Shown: piece by piece, positions 36,048 to 44,983 of the stretch
Layout of the letters: each line of letters opens with the position of its first letter
Numbering within the stretch: the stretch's first letter is position 1
NCBI RefSeq assembly: GCF_002504165.1
Contig: NZ_CP021404.1
Span: 1,798,001 to 1,862,000 of the forward strand
Direction: 5' to 3'
Source of the DNA: Pacificitalea manganoxidans
GTDB lineage: Bacteria > Pseudomonadota > Alphaproteobacteria > Rhodobacterales > Rhodobacteraceae
DNA length: 64,000 bases
Notes under the pieces: generated by a model
Database searches by the model: none
Told to the model about the DNA's origin: nothing
The model's input: only the letters and a program-made list of their open reading frames with translations
Position numbers and translations under genes: made by a program

Positions 36048-37061
36048 TCAGCCGTCGAAATCGACCTCTTCGGCCAGCTTCACCGCGTCGCTACGCAGAT
36101 CAGCAAGATCTTGCAGGTTGGCGTCATCGGGGGTGAAGTCGGTGTATTCCTGCATCACGCCTTCGATCGACACCGCCGGGTTCACCGGGAACTCGTGGTT
36201 GATCTCGGCATAGAGCTTCTGGCCTGCCTCGGAGGCGAGGAATTCCATCAGCTGAATTGCGTTTTCCTTGTTCGGCGCGGCTTTCGTCAGGCCCATGCCG
36301 GACACGTTCACATGGGTGCCGCCATCTTCGAAGGTCGGGAACAGGATTCGCACCGCGTCGGCCCACTGGCGCTGTTCGTCGTTCTTCAGCATCAGCGCCA
36401 TGTAGTAGGTGTTGCCCAGCGAGATGTCGCATTCACCTTCCGACACGGCCTTGACCTGCGCGCGATCGTTGCCCTGCGGTTTGCGGGCGAGGTTGGCCTT
36501 CAGCCCTTCGAGCCACTCGCGGGTGAATTCTTCGCCATGCTGTTCCATCATCCCGGCGGTCAGGGCGACGTTATAGGCATGCAGGCCCGAGCGGGTGCAA
36601 ATGCGGCCGCGCCATTTTTCGGAGGCCAGATCCTCGTAGGTGGTCACTTCGTCGTCGCTGACCCGGTCCTTCGAGGCATAGACGATCCGTGCGCGGCTGG
36701 TCAGCGCGAACCACTGGTTGTCAGGATCTTGGAATTCGGCGGGAACGGCGGCTTCCAGCGCCTCGCTCTCGACCGCCTGCAGAACGCCCGCATCCTTCAG
36801 CGCGGCCAAGCGGGTGATGTCGACGGTCAGGGCCAGATCGGCGGGGGACCGTGCGCCTTCGGCTTTCAGCCGTTCCGCCACGCCTTTTTCAAGGTAGACG
36901 ATGTTGACCTTGATGCCGGTTTCTTCGGTGAACGCATCGGTCAGCGGCTCGATCAGTTCGGGCTGACGATAGGAATAGACGTTCACTTCCTGAGCAAGGG
37001 CGGGAAGGGCGGTGCTGCCAGCAAGAGCGGCAAGGGCAAAGACGCGGGGGCTGAATGTCAT
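36048..37061 (-). CDS. fbpA: Periplasmic iron(III)-binding protein (FbpA/AfuA type)
   Basis: 337 residues from ATG 37061, chosen because GGAGG lies upstream and a signal peptide (MTFSPRVFALAALAGS..., cleaved after ALA before QEVNVYS) begins there. The mature protein starts VNVYSYRQPELIEPL, typical of ferric-binding class 7 proteins; the iron-coordinating Tyr pair occurs in DISLGNTYYMALML near residue 220. It delivers Fe3+ to FbpBC. Neither permease nor ATPase is adjacent, though both types are in the window (12337-14010 and 21567-22739). Strong promoter elements lie immediately upstream. Confidence 0.93.
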   Translation of the reverse strand: MTFSPRVFALAALAGSTALPALAQEVNVYSYRQPELIEPLTDAFTEETGIKVNIVYLEKGVAERLKAEGARSPADLALTVDITRLAALKDAGVLQAVESEALEAAVPAEFQDPDNQWFALTSRARIVYASKDRVSDDEVTTYEDLASEKWRGRICTRSGLHAYNVALTAGMMEQHGEEFTREWLEGLKANLARKPQGNDRAQVKAVSEGECDISLGNTYYMALMLKNDEQRQWADAVRILFPTFEDGGTHVNVSGMGLTKAAPNKENAIQLMEFLASEAGQKLYAEINHEFPVNPAVSIEGVMQEYTDFTPDDANLQDLADLRSDAVKLAEEVDFDG

Positions 37062-37090
37062 GTTTGGTCCTCCGGTTTGAGTTTGCAACG

Positions 37091-37119
37091 CATAAACAGG
37101 GCGGGCCGCCTCGCGTCAA
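37091..37119 (-). promoter_or_regulatory. Probable sigma-70 promoter of fbpA
   Basis: On the minus strand TTGACG (-35) and TTTATG (-10) are separated by 17 bases, about 30 bases upstream of the fbpA start. No obvious classical Fur box was seen; alphaproteobacteria often use RirA or Irr instead. Confidence 0.6.
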
Positions 37120-37283
37120 CAGGCTTTCTGAGTTTTTCTGTCGGAATTGCGGACGCTGGCATGGATTCGCTGCAGTGGACCGTTTGAGGGCCAGATCATG
37201 CAACCTTTGCGTGACTGTCGCGTTACCCCGATATGACGGGGCTGGGCCAATCGGGTGGACCGGCCGGGATGCTTGGGGACTCC

Positions 37284-37874
37284 ATGTTCAATATTACACT
37301 GCAAGCTGCTGTTGGCGCATCACTTTATCCGATTGCTCATGTGGGCGTCGGCGCCGTCATGCTGATGGCGCAGGCCGCCTATGCGGACGATTTCAGTTTC
37401 GATCCTATGATCGTCGCGCCCTTCGGTGACACCGATGCCTTGCTCGCGGTGACCGGCACCGGCCCCGATACATTGATCGGCGGAGCGCTGCTGATGCAGG
37501 CGTCCGCTGAGGCGCCCGAAAGCAGCCGCATCCGCCGCCCTGCGCGCCGTCCCGAACCGGTGGTGATTGACGGCAGCGCCATTCTCGACACCGCGCAGGC
37601 GCGCAGCGCTGTCGGAGCCTCCCACCTATCCGTCGAATTTGTGGGGGCGGAAGTGCGCAGCGCCGAGGATGAGTTGCTGGGCTATATCGAGCAGGTCCGT
37701 CCCTATGAGAAGGCGCAACTGGCGCTGATCGTCGCCCCGGCAGAAGGTCTGGGCGTTGAGGTCTCAACCTTTACGCTGGCTGTCCCGAACGACGCCTTGA
37801 CCGGCGGCGTCCTGCACACGGCGATTACGCGGGACACGCTTGTCGAGCGTCTGCAAGAGCTGGCCGACGACTGA
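37284..37874 (+). CDS. Uncharacterised exported protein
   Basis: 196 residues from ATG 37284; ATG 37233 and 37269 are in frame but add unlikely leaders. The N-terminus is a signal peptide or anchor (ALYPIAHVGVGAVMLMAQ region, probable cleavage after AYA before DDFSF). The mature part has a low-complexity central linker rich in Arg/Pro (SSRIRRPARRPEPVVI) and a C-terminal globular domain with alternating hydrophobic residues, VRPYEKAQLALIVAPAEGLG, but no motif I recognise. It stands alone between fbpA and purL. Confidence 0.6.
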   Translation: MFNITLQAAVGASLYPIAHVGVGAVMLMAQAAYADDFSFDPMIVAPFGDTDALLAVTGTGPDTLIGGALLMQASAEAPESSRIRRPARRPEPVVIDGSAILDTAQARSAVGASHLSVEFVGAEVRSAEDELLGYIEQVRPYEKAQLALIVAPAEGLGVEVSTFTLAVPNDALTGGVLHTAITRDTLVERLQELADD

Positions 37875-37944
37875 GCGCGCCATCAATTTCGCGCCCCCCA
37901 TCGCAACATCCCCGCTACCGCGTCTTTTCCCCCGCGCAGGATTG

Positions 37945-37986
37945 CCCTATGAGGGCCGCGACTGCCGCAAGGTGCCTGCCATAGGG
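37945..37986 (+). promoter_or_regulatory. Inverted repeat over the purL ribosome-binding site
   Basis: CCCTATG (37945-37951) pairs perfectly with CATAGGG (37980-37986), and the right arm contains the AGGGGA ribosome-binding site of purL (start 37995). The stem would hide the site. The 28-base loop can form weaker inner pairs. Conservation is untested. Confidence 0.45.
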
Positions 37987-37994
37987 GATATGAC

Positions 37995-40154
37995 ATGGAT
38001 GAGCCCGAGATCACCGAAGAGCTGATCGCAGCCCATGGGCTCAAGCCCGACGAATATGCGCGGATCCTCGAGATCATCGGACGGGAGCCGAGCTTTACCG
38101 AGCTTGGGATCTTCTCCGCGATGTGGAACGAGCATTGTTCCTACAAATCCTCCAAGAAATGGCTCCGCACCCTGCCGACCGAAGGCCCGCAGGTCGTCTG
38201 CGGCCCCGGTGAAAACGCGGGCGTCGTGGATATCGGCGACAATCAGGTCGTCGTGTTCAAGATGGAGAGCCACAACCACCCGTCTTATATCGAACCCTAT
38301 CAGGGCGCGGCGACCGGTGTCGGGGGTATCCTGCGCGATGTGTTCACGATGGGCGCGCGGCCTATCGCGGCGATGAACGCGCTGTCCTTCGGCGAGAAGG
38401 ATCACCCCAAGACCCGGCAGCTGGTGCATGGCGTGGTCGAGGGCATCGGCGGCTATGGCAATTGCTTCGGCGTGCCCACCGTCGGCGGCGAAGTGCGCTT
38501 CCACCCGGCCTATAACGGCAATTGCCTTGTGAATGCGTTTGCGGCAGGTCTGGCGGATGCGGATGGCATTTTCTACTCCGCCGCGTCTGGTGTGGGCATG
38601 CCTGTCGTTTACCTTGGGGCCAAAACGGGCCGCGACGGGGTCGGCGGCGCAACGATGGCTTCGGCGGAGTTCGACGACACGATCGAGGAAAAACGGCCCA
38701 CCGTGCAGGTTGGCGATCCCTTCACCGAAAAGCGCCTGATGGAAGCGACGCTGGAGCTGATGCAGACCGGCGCCGTCATCTCGATTCAGGATATGGGCGC
38801 GGCTGGTCTGACATGCTCCGCTGTCGAGATGGGCGATAAGGGTGGCTTGGGCGTGCGGCTCAACCTTGACGCCGTGCCGGTGCGCGAAACCGGCATGACC
38901 GCTTATGAGATGATGCTGTCGGAAAGCCAGGAGCGGATGCTCATGGTTCTGCGCCCCGAAAAGGAGGCCGAGGCCAAGGCGGTATTCGAGAAATGGGATC
39001 TCGATTTCGCCATCGTGGGCGAGACCATCGCCGAGGATCGGTTCCTTGTGATGCACCACAACACCGTCATGGCGGATCTGCCTCTGGCGACGCTGGCGGG
39101 CTCCGCGCCGGAATATGACCGTCCTTGGGTTGAAACGCCGGCTGCCGCGCCGCTAAGCGATGTGGCTGAGGTCGACGCGATCGAGGCGCTGCGCGCGCTC
39201 ATCACCTCGCCCAACCACGCGCAAAAGGCGTGGGTCTGGGAACAGTATGACCACATGGTGATGGCGGATACCGTGCGGGCTCCGGGCATGGGGGCTGGCG
39301 TGATCCGGGTGCATGGCACCGAGAAGGCGCTCGCGTTCACCTCAGACGTGACGCCCCGCTATGTCCGCGCCAACCCCCAGCAGGGCGGGCGGCAGGCCGT
39401 GGCGGAAGCCTATCGCAACCTGTGCGCCGTGGGCGCGCGTCCGCTCGCCACGACCGACAACCTCAATTTCGGCAATCCCGAAAAGCCGGAGATCATGGGC
39501 CAGTTCGTTGGCGCGATCAAAGGCATCGGCGAAGCCTGCGCCGCGCTCGATACGCCCATCGTGTCGGGCAACGTATCGCTTTACAACGAAACCGACGGCA
39601 CGGGTATCCTGCCCACGCCGACGATTGGCGCGGTTGGGTTGCTCGACACGCTTGACGATTTGATTGGTGGCCCGGCGCAGGATGGCGATGTTTTGTTGCT
39701 TCTGGGGGCCGAGGGCGCGCATCTGGGACAATCCGCGCTGCTTTATGAGCTGCTGGGGCGTGAGGATGGCGACGCACCGCATGTCGATCTGGAAATCGAG
39801 CGTGTCCACGGCGAATTTGTCCGCAACAACGCCCGCGCCATTCGTGCCTGCACCGACCTGTCGGACGGTGGGCTGGCGCTTGCCACGTTCGAAATGGCCG
39901 CTGCGGCGGAGTGCGGTGTGACGCTGGATGTGTCCGGCACCGCCGCGCTTTATGGTGAGGATCAGGGACGCTATCTGATCGCAGCCGATCCGACGCAGGC
40001 CGAAGCATTGCTATCTGCCGCAGCCGCCAATGATCTGCCCTTGATCCAAGTTGGCCGCTTTGGCGGGGCGACCGTATCCTTGGGCGGGGTCGAGGCACCG
40101 CTGGCCGATCTGGTGCGCGACTGGACATCTGCCTTCGCCGGGCATTTTGCCTGA
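37995..40154 (+). CDS. purL: Phosphoribosylformylglycinamidine synthase subunit PurL
   Basis: 719 residues, the small-PurL type that works with separate PurS and PurQ subunits. Characteristic segments are [28 protein letters not shown] near the N-terminus, [42 protein letters not shown] and later [17 protein letters not shown] and [16 protein letters not shown]. It converts FGAR to FGAM with ATP and ammonia in purine biosynthesis. PurS and PurQ are not in the window. Two consecutive terminator hairpins follow. Confidence 0.97.
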   Translation: MDEPEITEELIAAHGLKPDEYARILEIIGREPSFTELGIFSAMWNEHCSYKSSKKWLRTLPTEGPQVVCGPGENAGVVDIGDNQVVVFKMESHNHPSYIEPYQGAATGVGGILRDVFTMGARPIAAMNALSFGEKDHPKTRQLVHGVVEGIGGYGNCFGVPTVGGEVRFHPAYNGNCLVNAFAAGLADADGIFYSAASGVGMPVVYLGAKTGRDGVGGATMASAEFDDTIEEKRPTVQVGDPFTEKRLMEATLELMQTGAVISIQDMGAAGLTCSAVEMGDKGGLGVRLNLDAVPVRETGMTAYEMMLSESQERMLMVLRPEKEAEAKAVFEKWDLDFAIVGETIAEDRFLVMHHNTVMADLPLATLAGSAPEYDRPWVETPAAAPLSDVAEVDAIEALRALITSPNHAQKAWVWEQYDHMVMADTVRAPGMGAGVIRVHGTEKALAFTSDVTPRYVRANPQQGGRQAVAEAYRNLCAVGARPLATTDNLNFGNPEKPEIMGQFVGAIKGIGEACAALDTPIVSGNVSLYNETDGTGILPTPTIGAVGLLDTLDDLIGGPAQDGDVLLLLGAEGAHLGQSALLYELLGREDGDAPHVDLEIERVHGEFVRNNARAIRACTDLSDGGLALATFEMAAAAECGVTLDVSGTAALYGEDQGRYLIAADPTQAEALLSAAAANDLPLIQVGRFGGATVSLGGVEAPLADLVRDWTSAFAGHFA

Positions 40155-40158
40155 AGCC

Positions 40159-40192
40159 TGACTGCTGGGCCTACGGATAGGCCCGGCAGTCA
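40159..40192 (+). terminator. purL terminator hairpin 1
   Basis: Fourteen-base stem TGACTGCTGGGCCT/AGGCCCGGCAGTCA (one G-T pair) with a six-base loop, four bases after the purL stop; followed by a weak CGACTTTATC. Confidence 0.75.
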
Positions 40193-40226
40193 CGACTTTA
40201 TCTGACCCGCGCCGCACTTAGCGGCC

Positions 40227-40261
40227 AAACCGCGCCATGGCCCCGGCTGAGGCGCGGTTTT
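40227..40261 (+). terminator. purL terminator hairpin 2
   Basis: Perfect 10-base stem AAACCGCGCC/GGCGCGGTTT with a 14-base loop and TTTTG on the 3' side. Together with hairpin 1 it insulates the glycosyltransferase operon from purL. Confidence 0.8.
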
Positions 40262-40429
40262 GCGAATTGTCATTTCACATTCAATTCAACCGGATTTTCG
40301 GCAAAATTGCGCCGATCCATCCGATACCGGGAACGTTTCACGCCCCCTCGCGTTTGTAAACTGCCGACGATGAAACTCAACCAGTGAGTGTCTCGCCGCG
40401 CAGTCCAATTCAATGTGTCGGGGTGATGG

Positions 40430-41884
40430 ATGCTGTCCAGTGCTGTCTTTTGTCTTGTCTTCATCGCAGCTGCTATCGCACCCGCACCCGTGGCCATCCT
40501 GTGTGGCGGAGTGCTGTTTTTGCAGTTGGGCAAGCTGATCGCAGGCTTCGGGATACGTCCTGTCGCCGCTGTGGCATCCGCGACCGAAGCGAGCACGCGC
40601 CCGGTTTTTTCGGTGCATGTCGCCACCCATAACGAACCCCCCGACATGGTCATAGATACGCTCAATGCGTTGGCCCGGCAGGATTATCCGCGCGATCTGT
40701 TTGAGGTTATCGTGATGGATAACAACACCGGCGATCCTGCGTTGTGGATGCCAGTGCAGGCGGCCTGTGCCAGCTTGGGGCCGCGCTTTCGTTTCCTGCA
40801 TCAGATGGGCGTCACGGGGGCAAAGGCGGGCGCGTTGAACATCGCGCTGACCGCGGCGCGCGCCGACGCGAGCCATATCGTCACCGTCGATGCGGATTAC
40901 CGCGTCGTGCCGAGCTTCCTGTCCGAAGCCGCCGAAGCGCTGCGGGAGAGTGGGGCGGATTATGTCCAGTTTCCACAGGCTTACGCCCGATCAGACAGCC
41001 GCCCCGCTGGCGTGGATATGGAACTGGAGGACTATTTCCGCACGGATGCTGAGATGGCCGACGGGGCCGAGGCCGTCCTGCTGACCGGCACCCTTTCCGT
41101 CATCAGCCGCGCCGCACTGACATCGGTGGGCGGCTGGTCCGGCCAAACGACGACGGAGGACGCGGAACTGGGCGTGCGGCTGTGTGCCGCCGGGTTCCGC
41201 GGGCGCTATATCGGCAGCGTCACCGGCAACGGTTATCTGCCCTTTACCCTGCGCGATCTGGATGCCCAACGCTATCGCTGGGCCAGCGGAAACCTGCGGA
41301 CGCTGTTTCACCATCTGCCGGTGCTGGCGCGTCCCGCAGGACGGCTGAGCCTGCGACAGGTGCGGGCAGTTGTGGCGCAGTTGGGCGCGTGGCTGAACTT
41401 CTCGCTCGTTCCCGTCGCGGCACTGTCAGGCGCCCTGATCCTGACCCGAAACCCAGACAGCATGCTGTTGCGGATCGCCGCCCTTTGCGTGCTTCTGAGC
41501 CTGACGGAAATCGCGCTTAGGTTGTTGCGGCGCGGTTTGCATGACCGGCGGCCTTTCGGTGTGGTGGTGCAGGCTTTCGCCGCCCGGCTGGCCCTTGCGC
41601 CGGTCGCGGCACGGGCAACCGTGGATGCCTGCCTGCCGATGGAATTGCGCTTCACCGTCACCGCCAAGCGCCCTGAAACCGCGATCACCCTGCGGGACGT
41701 GCCGCTGGATCGGTTGATCCTGCTGACGCTGGTGATCCTTGCGGCGCCCGCCGCAGCGGCGGCGGAACCGCTGGTTTGGCTGGCATGGGGCGCGATGGCC
41801 CTGCCGGTGCCAGCCGCGGTGATGATCCAGAAACAATTGCTGCGATACCGCACCGGGATCGCGACACAGGGAGTGATGGCATGA
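40430..41884 (+). CDS. Membrane glycosyltransferase family 2 (cellulose-synthase/NodC-like)
   Basis: 484 residues. An N-terminal membrane segment (about 1-40) is followed by a GT2 domain with VHVATHNEPPDMVIDTLNAL, metal/nucleotide-binding VDADYRV near residue 156, and the acceptor motifs TTEDAELGVRL and QRYRWASGN (a QxxRW-type motif, the hallmark of processive GT2 enzymes such as cellulose synthase, chitin synthase and NodC). Four to five C-terminal membrane helices follow (~310-480). It is probably the polymerase or first-sugar transferase of the cluster. First gene of a seven-gene operon; its stop overlaps the next start by four bases. Confidence 0.88.
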   Translation: MLSSAVFCLVFIAAAIAPAPVAILCGGVLFLQLGKLIAGFGIRPVAAVASATEASTRPVFSVHVATHNEPPDMVIDTLNALARQDYPRDLFEVIVMDNNTGDPALWMPVQAACASLGPRFRFLHQMGVTGAKAGALNIALTAARADASHIVTVDADYRVVPSFLSEAAEALRESGADYVQFPQAYARSDSRPAGVDMELEDYFRTDAEMADGAEAVLLTGTLSVISRAALTSVGGWSGQTTTEDAELGVRLCAAGFRGRYIGSVTGNGYLPFTLRDLDAQRYRWASGNLRTLFHHLPVLARPAGRLSLRQVRAVVAQLGAWLNFSLVPVAALSGALILTRNPDSMLLRIAALCVLLSLTEIALRLLRRGLHDRRPFGVVVQAFAARLALAPVAARATVDACLPMELRFTVTAKRPETAITLRDVPLDRLILLTLVILAAPAAAAAEPLVWLAWGAMALPVPAAVMIQKQLLRYRTGIATQGVMA

Positions 41885-42849
41885 CCACAGACGACACCGC
41901 GCCGCGCATCGATATCGTCATTCCGACGTATAATCGGGCCCATCTGATCGACACCGCCGTGCGCGCGGCGCTGGATCAATCGTGGTGGAACCGGGATGTG
42001 ATGGTGGTCGATGATGCCTCGACCGACGACACCCAGCGCGTGCTGGAGCCTTACTTTGCCCATCCGCGTTTCACCTATGTCCGGTTGCGCCGCAACTTGG
42101 GCACGGCAGGGGCCAAGAACGCCGCGCTGCTGCTGACCGACGGCGCGGGCGTGACCTTCCACGATAGCGACGATATTCCGCATCGGGATAAGGTGCTGCG
42201 CCAGATGCGGGTGCTGACCCGCCGCGATGTGCAGGCCCATGACAGCCTGAACTGGGCGATGATCGGCAAGGATGCGAACAGCGAGCTTCAGATCGGGGCG
42301 GTGCTGACCCACCACGAATTGCTGCTGCCGGATGGGCGCCGCGTGCGGATCGAACGCACGCTGTCGCTGGTCGACGATATGTTCCCGAACCTGCAAATGG
42401 GGTCGGAGGTGCCGGGCGACTGGACCCATGTGAATTCGGGCCTGTTCCGGCATGATGTCTTTGCCCGGCTCGGCGGGTTCGCGGACTGCATCGAAGAGGA
42501 TCGTGAATTTCGCAATCGGTTGATCCTGAACGGCGAGGTCATCTGGGTCATTCCCGATGTTTTGCTGACCAAAGTCGAAACCCCCGATAGCCTGACCCAA
42601 TCCGCCGTGTCGGATTACGATAGCCCGCAACGCTGCGCCGATCGCGCCCGCGTGTGGGACAAGGTCGCGCAGTGGCGGGCGACGGGGCAGGTGGCCCCGG
42701 TGCCTGTGGATTTGCCTCATCTAGAGGTGGAATTCTGCAATGCGCCCGAACGGCTGCGCCCCCGCGACATGCCCATGACCGACGCGACCCGCGCGGCGCG
42801 CGATGCGGCTCTGCGCTGCCCAGCACCCAGCCTGCAGGCCGCGCAATGA
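41881..42849 (+). CDS. Glycosyltransferase family 2 (soluble)
   Basis: 322 residues, ATG overlapping the previous stop by four bases. Classic soluble GT-A features: IDIVIPTYNRAHLIDTAVRAA, the nucleotide loop VVDDASTDDTQRVL and DxD-type HDSDDIPHRDKVL near residue 96. No membrane segment or signal peptide, so it works on the cytoplasmic side. It would add a different sugar to the product started by the first enzyme. The frame further upstream to 41776 belongs to the preceding gene and is not used. Confidence 0.88.
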   Translation: MTTDDTAPRIDIVIPTYNRAHLIDTAVRAALDQSWWNRDVMVVDDASTDDTQRVLEPYFAHPRFTYVRLRRNLGTAGAKNAALLLTDGAGVTFHDSDDIPHRDKVLRQMRVLTRRDVQAHDSLNWAMIGKDANSELQIGAVLTHHELLLPDGRRVRIERTLSLVDDMFPNLQMGSEVPGDWTHVNSGLFRHDVFARLGGFADCIEEDREFRNRLILNGEVIWVIPDVLLTKVETPDSLTQSAVSDYDSPQRCADRARVWDKVAQWRATGQVAPVPVDLPHLEVEFCNAPERLRPRDMPMTDATRAARDAALRCPAPSLQAAQ

Positions 42850-43898
42850 TGCCGTCCGCCTATTCAAAGCCCGTGATCGGCATCGTCGATAGCTGCGCGG
42901 GCGTGGCTTACGGACCTGATCACATGCCGGCGCGCGGCATTGGTGGGACGGAGGCGACGGTTCTGCGCATCACCCAGGCGCTCGCGCCGCATTTTCAGTT
43001 TCGCCTGTTTCAGAAGGCTTGTCTCGATACCAATGCCGCGCCCGCCCTGAACCCGATGGACGCGGCGATGACCGGTGACAGGGCAGCGCGTCCCGATGCG
43101 TTCGTGGTGATTAACTCATGGAAGGTCGCCTGCCTCCTGCGCCGCCATCACCCCGACACGCCGATCAGCCTGTGGCTACATGTACATCCCGGCCGCCACA
43201 ACCGGCGGATGGGCGTGGCGCTGGCACGGGCGGGGGTGCATGTGATTTGCGTCTCGGACAGCCACGCCCGCGATTTGCGCGGGTTTCTGGACAGGCCCAC
43301 GCAGCTTCGGATCGGCGCCATTCCCAACCCGGTTGAGGATACGCTGCGCCCGGATGCGACGCCGCGAGATCCCGACCGGCTGCTCTTTGCCAGCGCACCA
43401 CATAAAGGGCTGGCGCAGGTCTTTGCTCAATTCGCAGCGCTTCGGAAGCATGTGCCGAGCCTGCGCCTCCGCGTGGCCGATCCGGGCTATATGGCGTGGG
43501 ATACCGGCTCGGTGCCAGCAGGCGTTGAGATGATCGGCAGGCTCGACCGCCCTGAATTGCTAGATGAGATGCGCCGCGCCCTGTGCCTGTTCTATCCGCA
43601 GACCCAATTCGCGGAGACCTTTGGCCTTGTGATTGCGGAGGCCAATGCCGTCGGCACGCCGGTGCTGATCCACCGTGGCTTGGGCGCGAATGATGAGGTG
43701 GCGTCCGACCCGTCGCAGGTGATCGACGGTCACAGCGGGTACGAAATCGCCGCCCGTATCCAGCACTGGCGTGTGCAACCGCCCGAGGTGACGATGGCGG
43801 AGAGGTTCCGCCTGAGCCGCGTCGTCCCGCTCTGGCACGATCATTTGGCCGCGCTGCTGTCGCAGTGCCCTGCCACCCATGCGGAGGCCGCAGAATGA
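42846..43898 (+). CDS. Glycosyltransferase family 4-like (GT-B fold)
   Basis: 350 residues, ATG within the stop of the previous gene. The N-terminal domain has the GT-B glycine-rich loop RGIGGTEATVLRITQALA; the C-terminal donor domain carries RLLFASAPHKGLAQVFAQFA and the E-x7-E retaining motif in FAETFGLVIAEANAVGTPV. This combination is typical of retaining GT4 enzymes. It adds another sugar in the same pathway. No membrane segment. Its start and stop are both shared with neighbours, so translation is coupled. Confidence 0.88.
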   Translation: MMPSAYSKPVIGIVDSCAGVAYGPDHMPARGIGGTEATVLRITQALAPHFQFRLFQKACLDTNAAPALNPMDAAMTGDRAARPDAFVVINSWKVACLLRRHHPDTPISLWLHVHPGRHNRRMGVALARAGVHVICVSDSHARDLRGFLDRPTQLRIGAIPNPVEDTLRPDATPRDPDRLLFASAPHKGLAQVFAQFAALRKHVPSLRLRVADPGYMAWDTGSVPAGVEMIGRLDRPELLDEMRRALCLFYPQTQFAETFGLVIAEANAVGTPVLIHRGLGANDEVASDPSQVIDGHSGYEIAARIQHWRVQPPEVTMAERFRLSRVVPLWHDHLAALLSQCPATHAEAAE

Positions 43899-44983
43899 AC
43901 CATCCTCGCATAGATCAGGCCGCCATGGGTGGCGCTGCCGATCTGGACGCCCTGTGCCGCGCGCTGGCGCGTCATGCCCCACATCAGCACCGCAGCGGCG
44001 ACGGGATCGACCGCTCCGTCACCCTGCTGCGGCAGGCCGATCTTCTGACCGACAGCGGTGCGGCGGACCCGGCAGCGACCGCGCGGCGGCTTGTCCGCAT
44101 CGCGGGGGCGAACCTGTCGGTGGCGCGGCTCTACGAAGGTCACATCAACGCGCTGCGGATTGTCGAGATGCATGGCAGCGCGGCGCAAACGGCCCGTGTG
44201 GCCGAGATCGTCGCGAAAGGCGCGTTTCTCGGGGTTTGGGGCGCCGACGGCGCGGAGCCTGTGCGCGTTGACGGGCATGCGCTGCGCGGGGCGAAAACCT
44301 TTGCCTCCGGGCTGGGCACCGTGACACACGCGATCATCACCGTCGCAGGCGACGACGCACCCCGGATCGGGTTGATCGACGTGCGGGATGCGTCCCGGCA
44401 CCATCCCGGCGACTGGGCGATGCGCGGGATGCGGGCGACCCGGTCGGGGGGGCATGACTTCGCCGGGATCGAGGTGGACGAGGTCGATTGGATCGGTGCG
44501 CCCGGCTGCTATGTGACCGAGCCGGGTTTTGTCTCCGGCGTCTGGCGCATCGCGGCGCTGCAACTTGGCGCGACCTTTGGCCTGCTCGACGCGGCGCGGC
44601 GGCATCTCGGCGGGCTGGAGCGGATGGGGGCCGAGGCGCAACTGACCCGTTTGACCCCACCCATGATGCGCGCGCTGGCCGCCGAAACCTTTGTCCGGCG
44701 CGCGGCCTGTTTCGGCGAAAGCACAACCAACACCGCCACGCCGGAGCAGGGCGTCGCGCTGTCGGCGGCGGCCCGGCTTTTGACCGAGGAAATTGCCCAG
44801 CAGACCATCGCGGCGGTGGAGCAAAGCGTCGGGCTGGTGCATTTTTCGCAAGGGAGCGAAACCGGGCGCATGGCGGAGGATCTTGCCACCTATCTTCGGC
44901 AGGCGGCACGCGATGCCCTGCTGCTTCGGGTTGGGCGTCACACGCTCGATACCCCCCGCCCGGTGTGGGAGATGCTGCCATGA
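43895..44983 (+). CDS. Acyl-CoA dehydrogenase-like flavoprotein
   Basis: 362 residues, shorter than a full-length acyl-CoA dehydrogenase (~385). The fold order is recognisable: helical N-terminal domain, a central beta segment VWGADGAEPVRVDGHALRGAKTFASGLG (the FAD/substrate sheet), SGGHDFAGIEVDEVDWIG, and a helical C-terminal domain with the flavin-binding RLLTEEIAQQTIAAVEQSVG stretch. The catalytic Glu of classic enzymes is not placed convincingly by eye. Its setting among glycosyltransferases suggests it oxidises or desaturates a sugar-linked or acyl-linked group rather than working in fatty-acid breakdown; this is inference. Overlaps both neighbours by four bases. Confidence 0.8.
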   Translation: MNHPRIDQAAMGGAADLDALCRALARHAPHQHRSGDGIDRSVTLLRQADLLTDSGAADPAATARRLVRIAGANLSVARLYEGHINALRIVEMHGSAAQTARVAEIVAKGAFLGVWGADGAEPVRVDGHALRGAKTFASGLGTVTHAIITVAGDDAPRIGLIDVRDASRHHPGDWAMRGMRATRSGGHDFAGIEVDEVDWIGAPGCYVTEPGFVSGVWRIAALQLGATFGLLDAARRHLGGLERMGAEAQLTRLTPPMMRALAAETFVRRAACFGESTTNTATPEQGVALSAAARLLTEEIAQQTIAAVEQSVGLVHFSQGSETGRMAEDLATYLRQAARDALLLRVGRHTLDTPRPVWEMLP

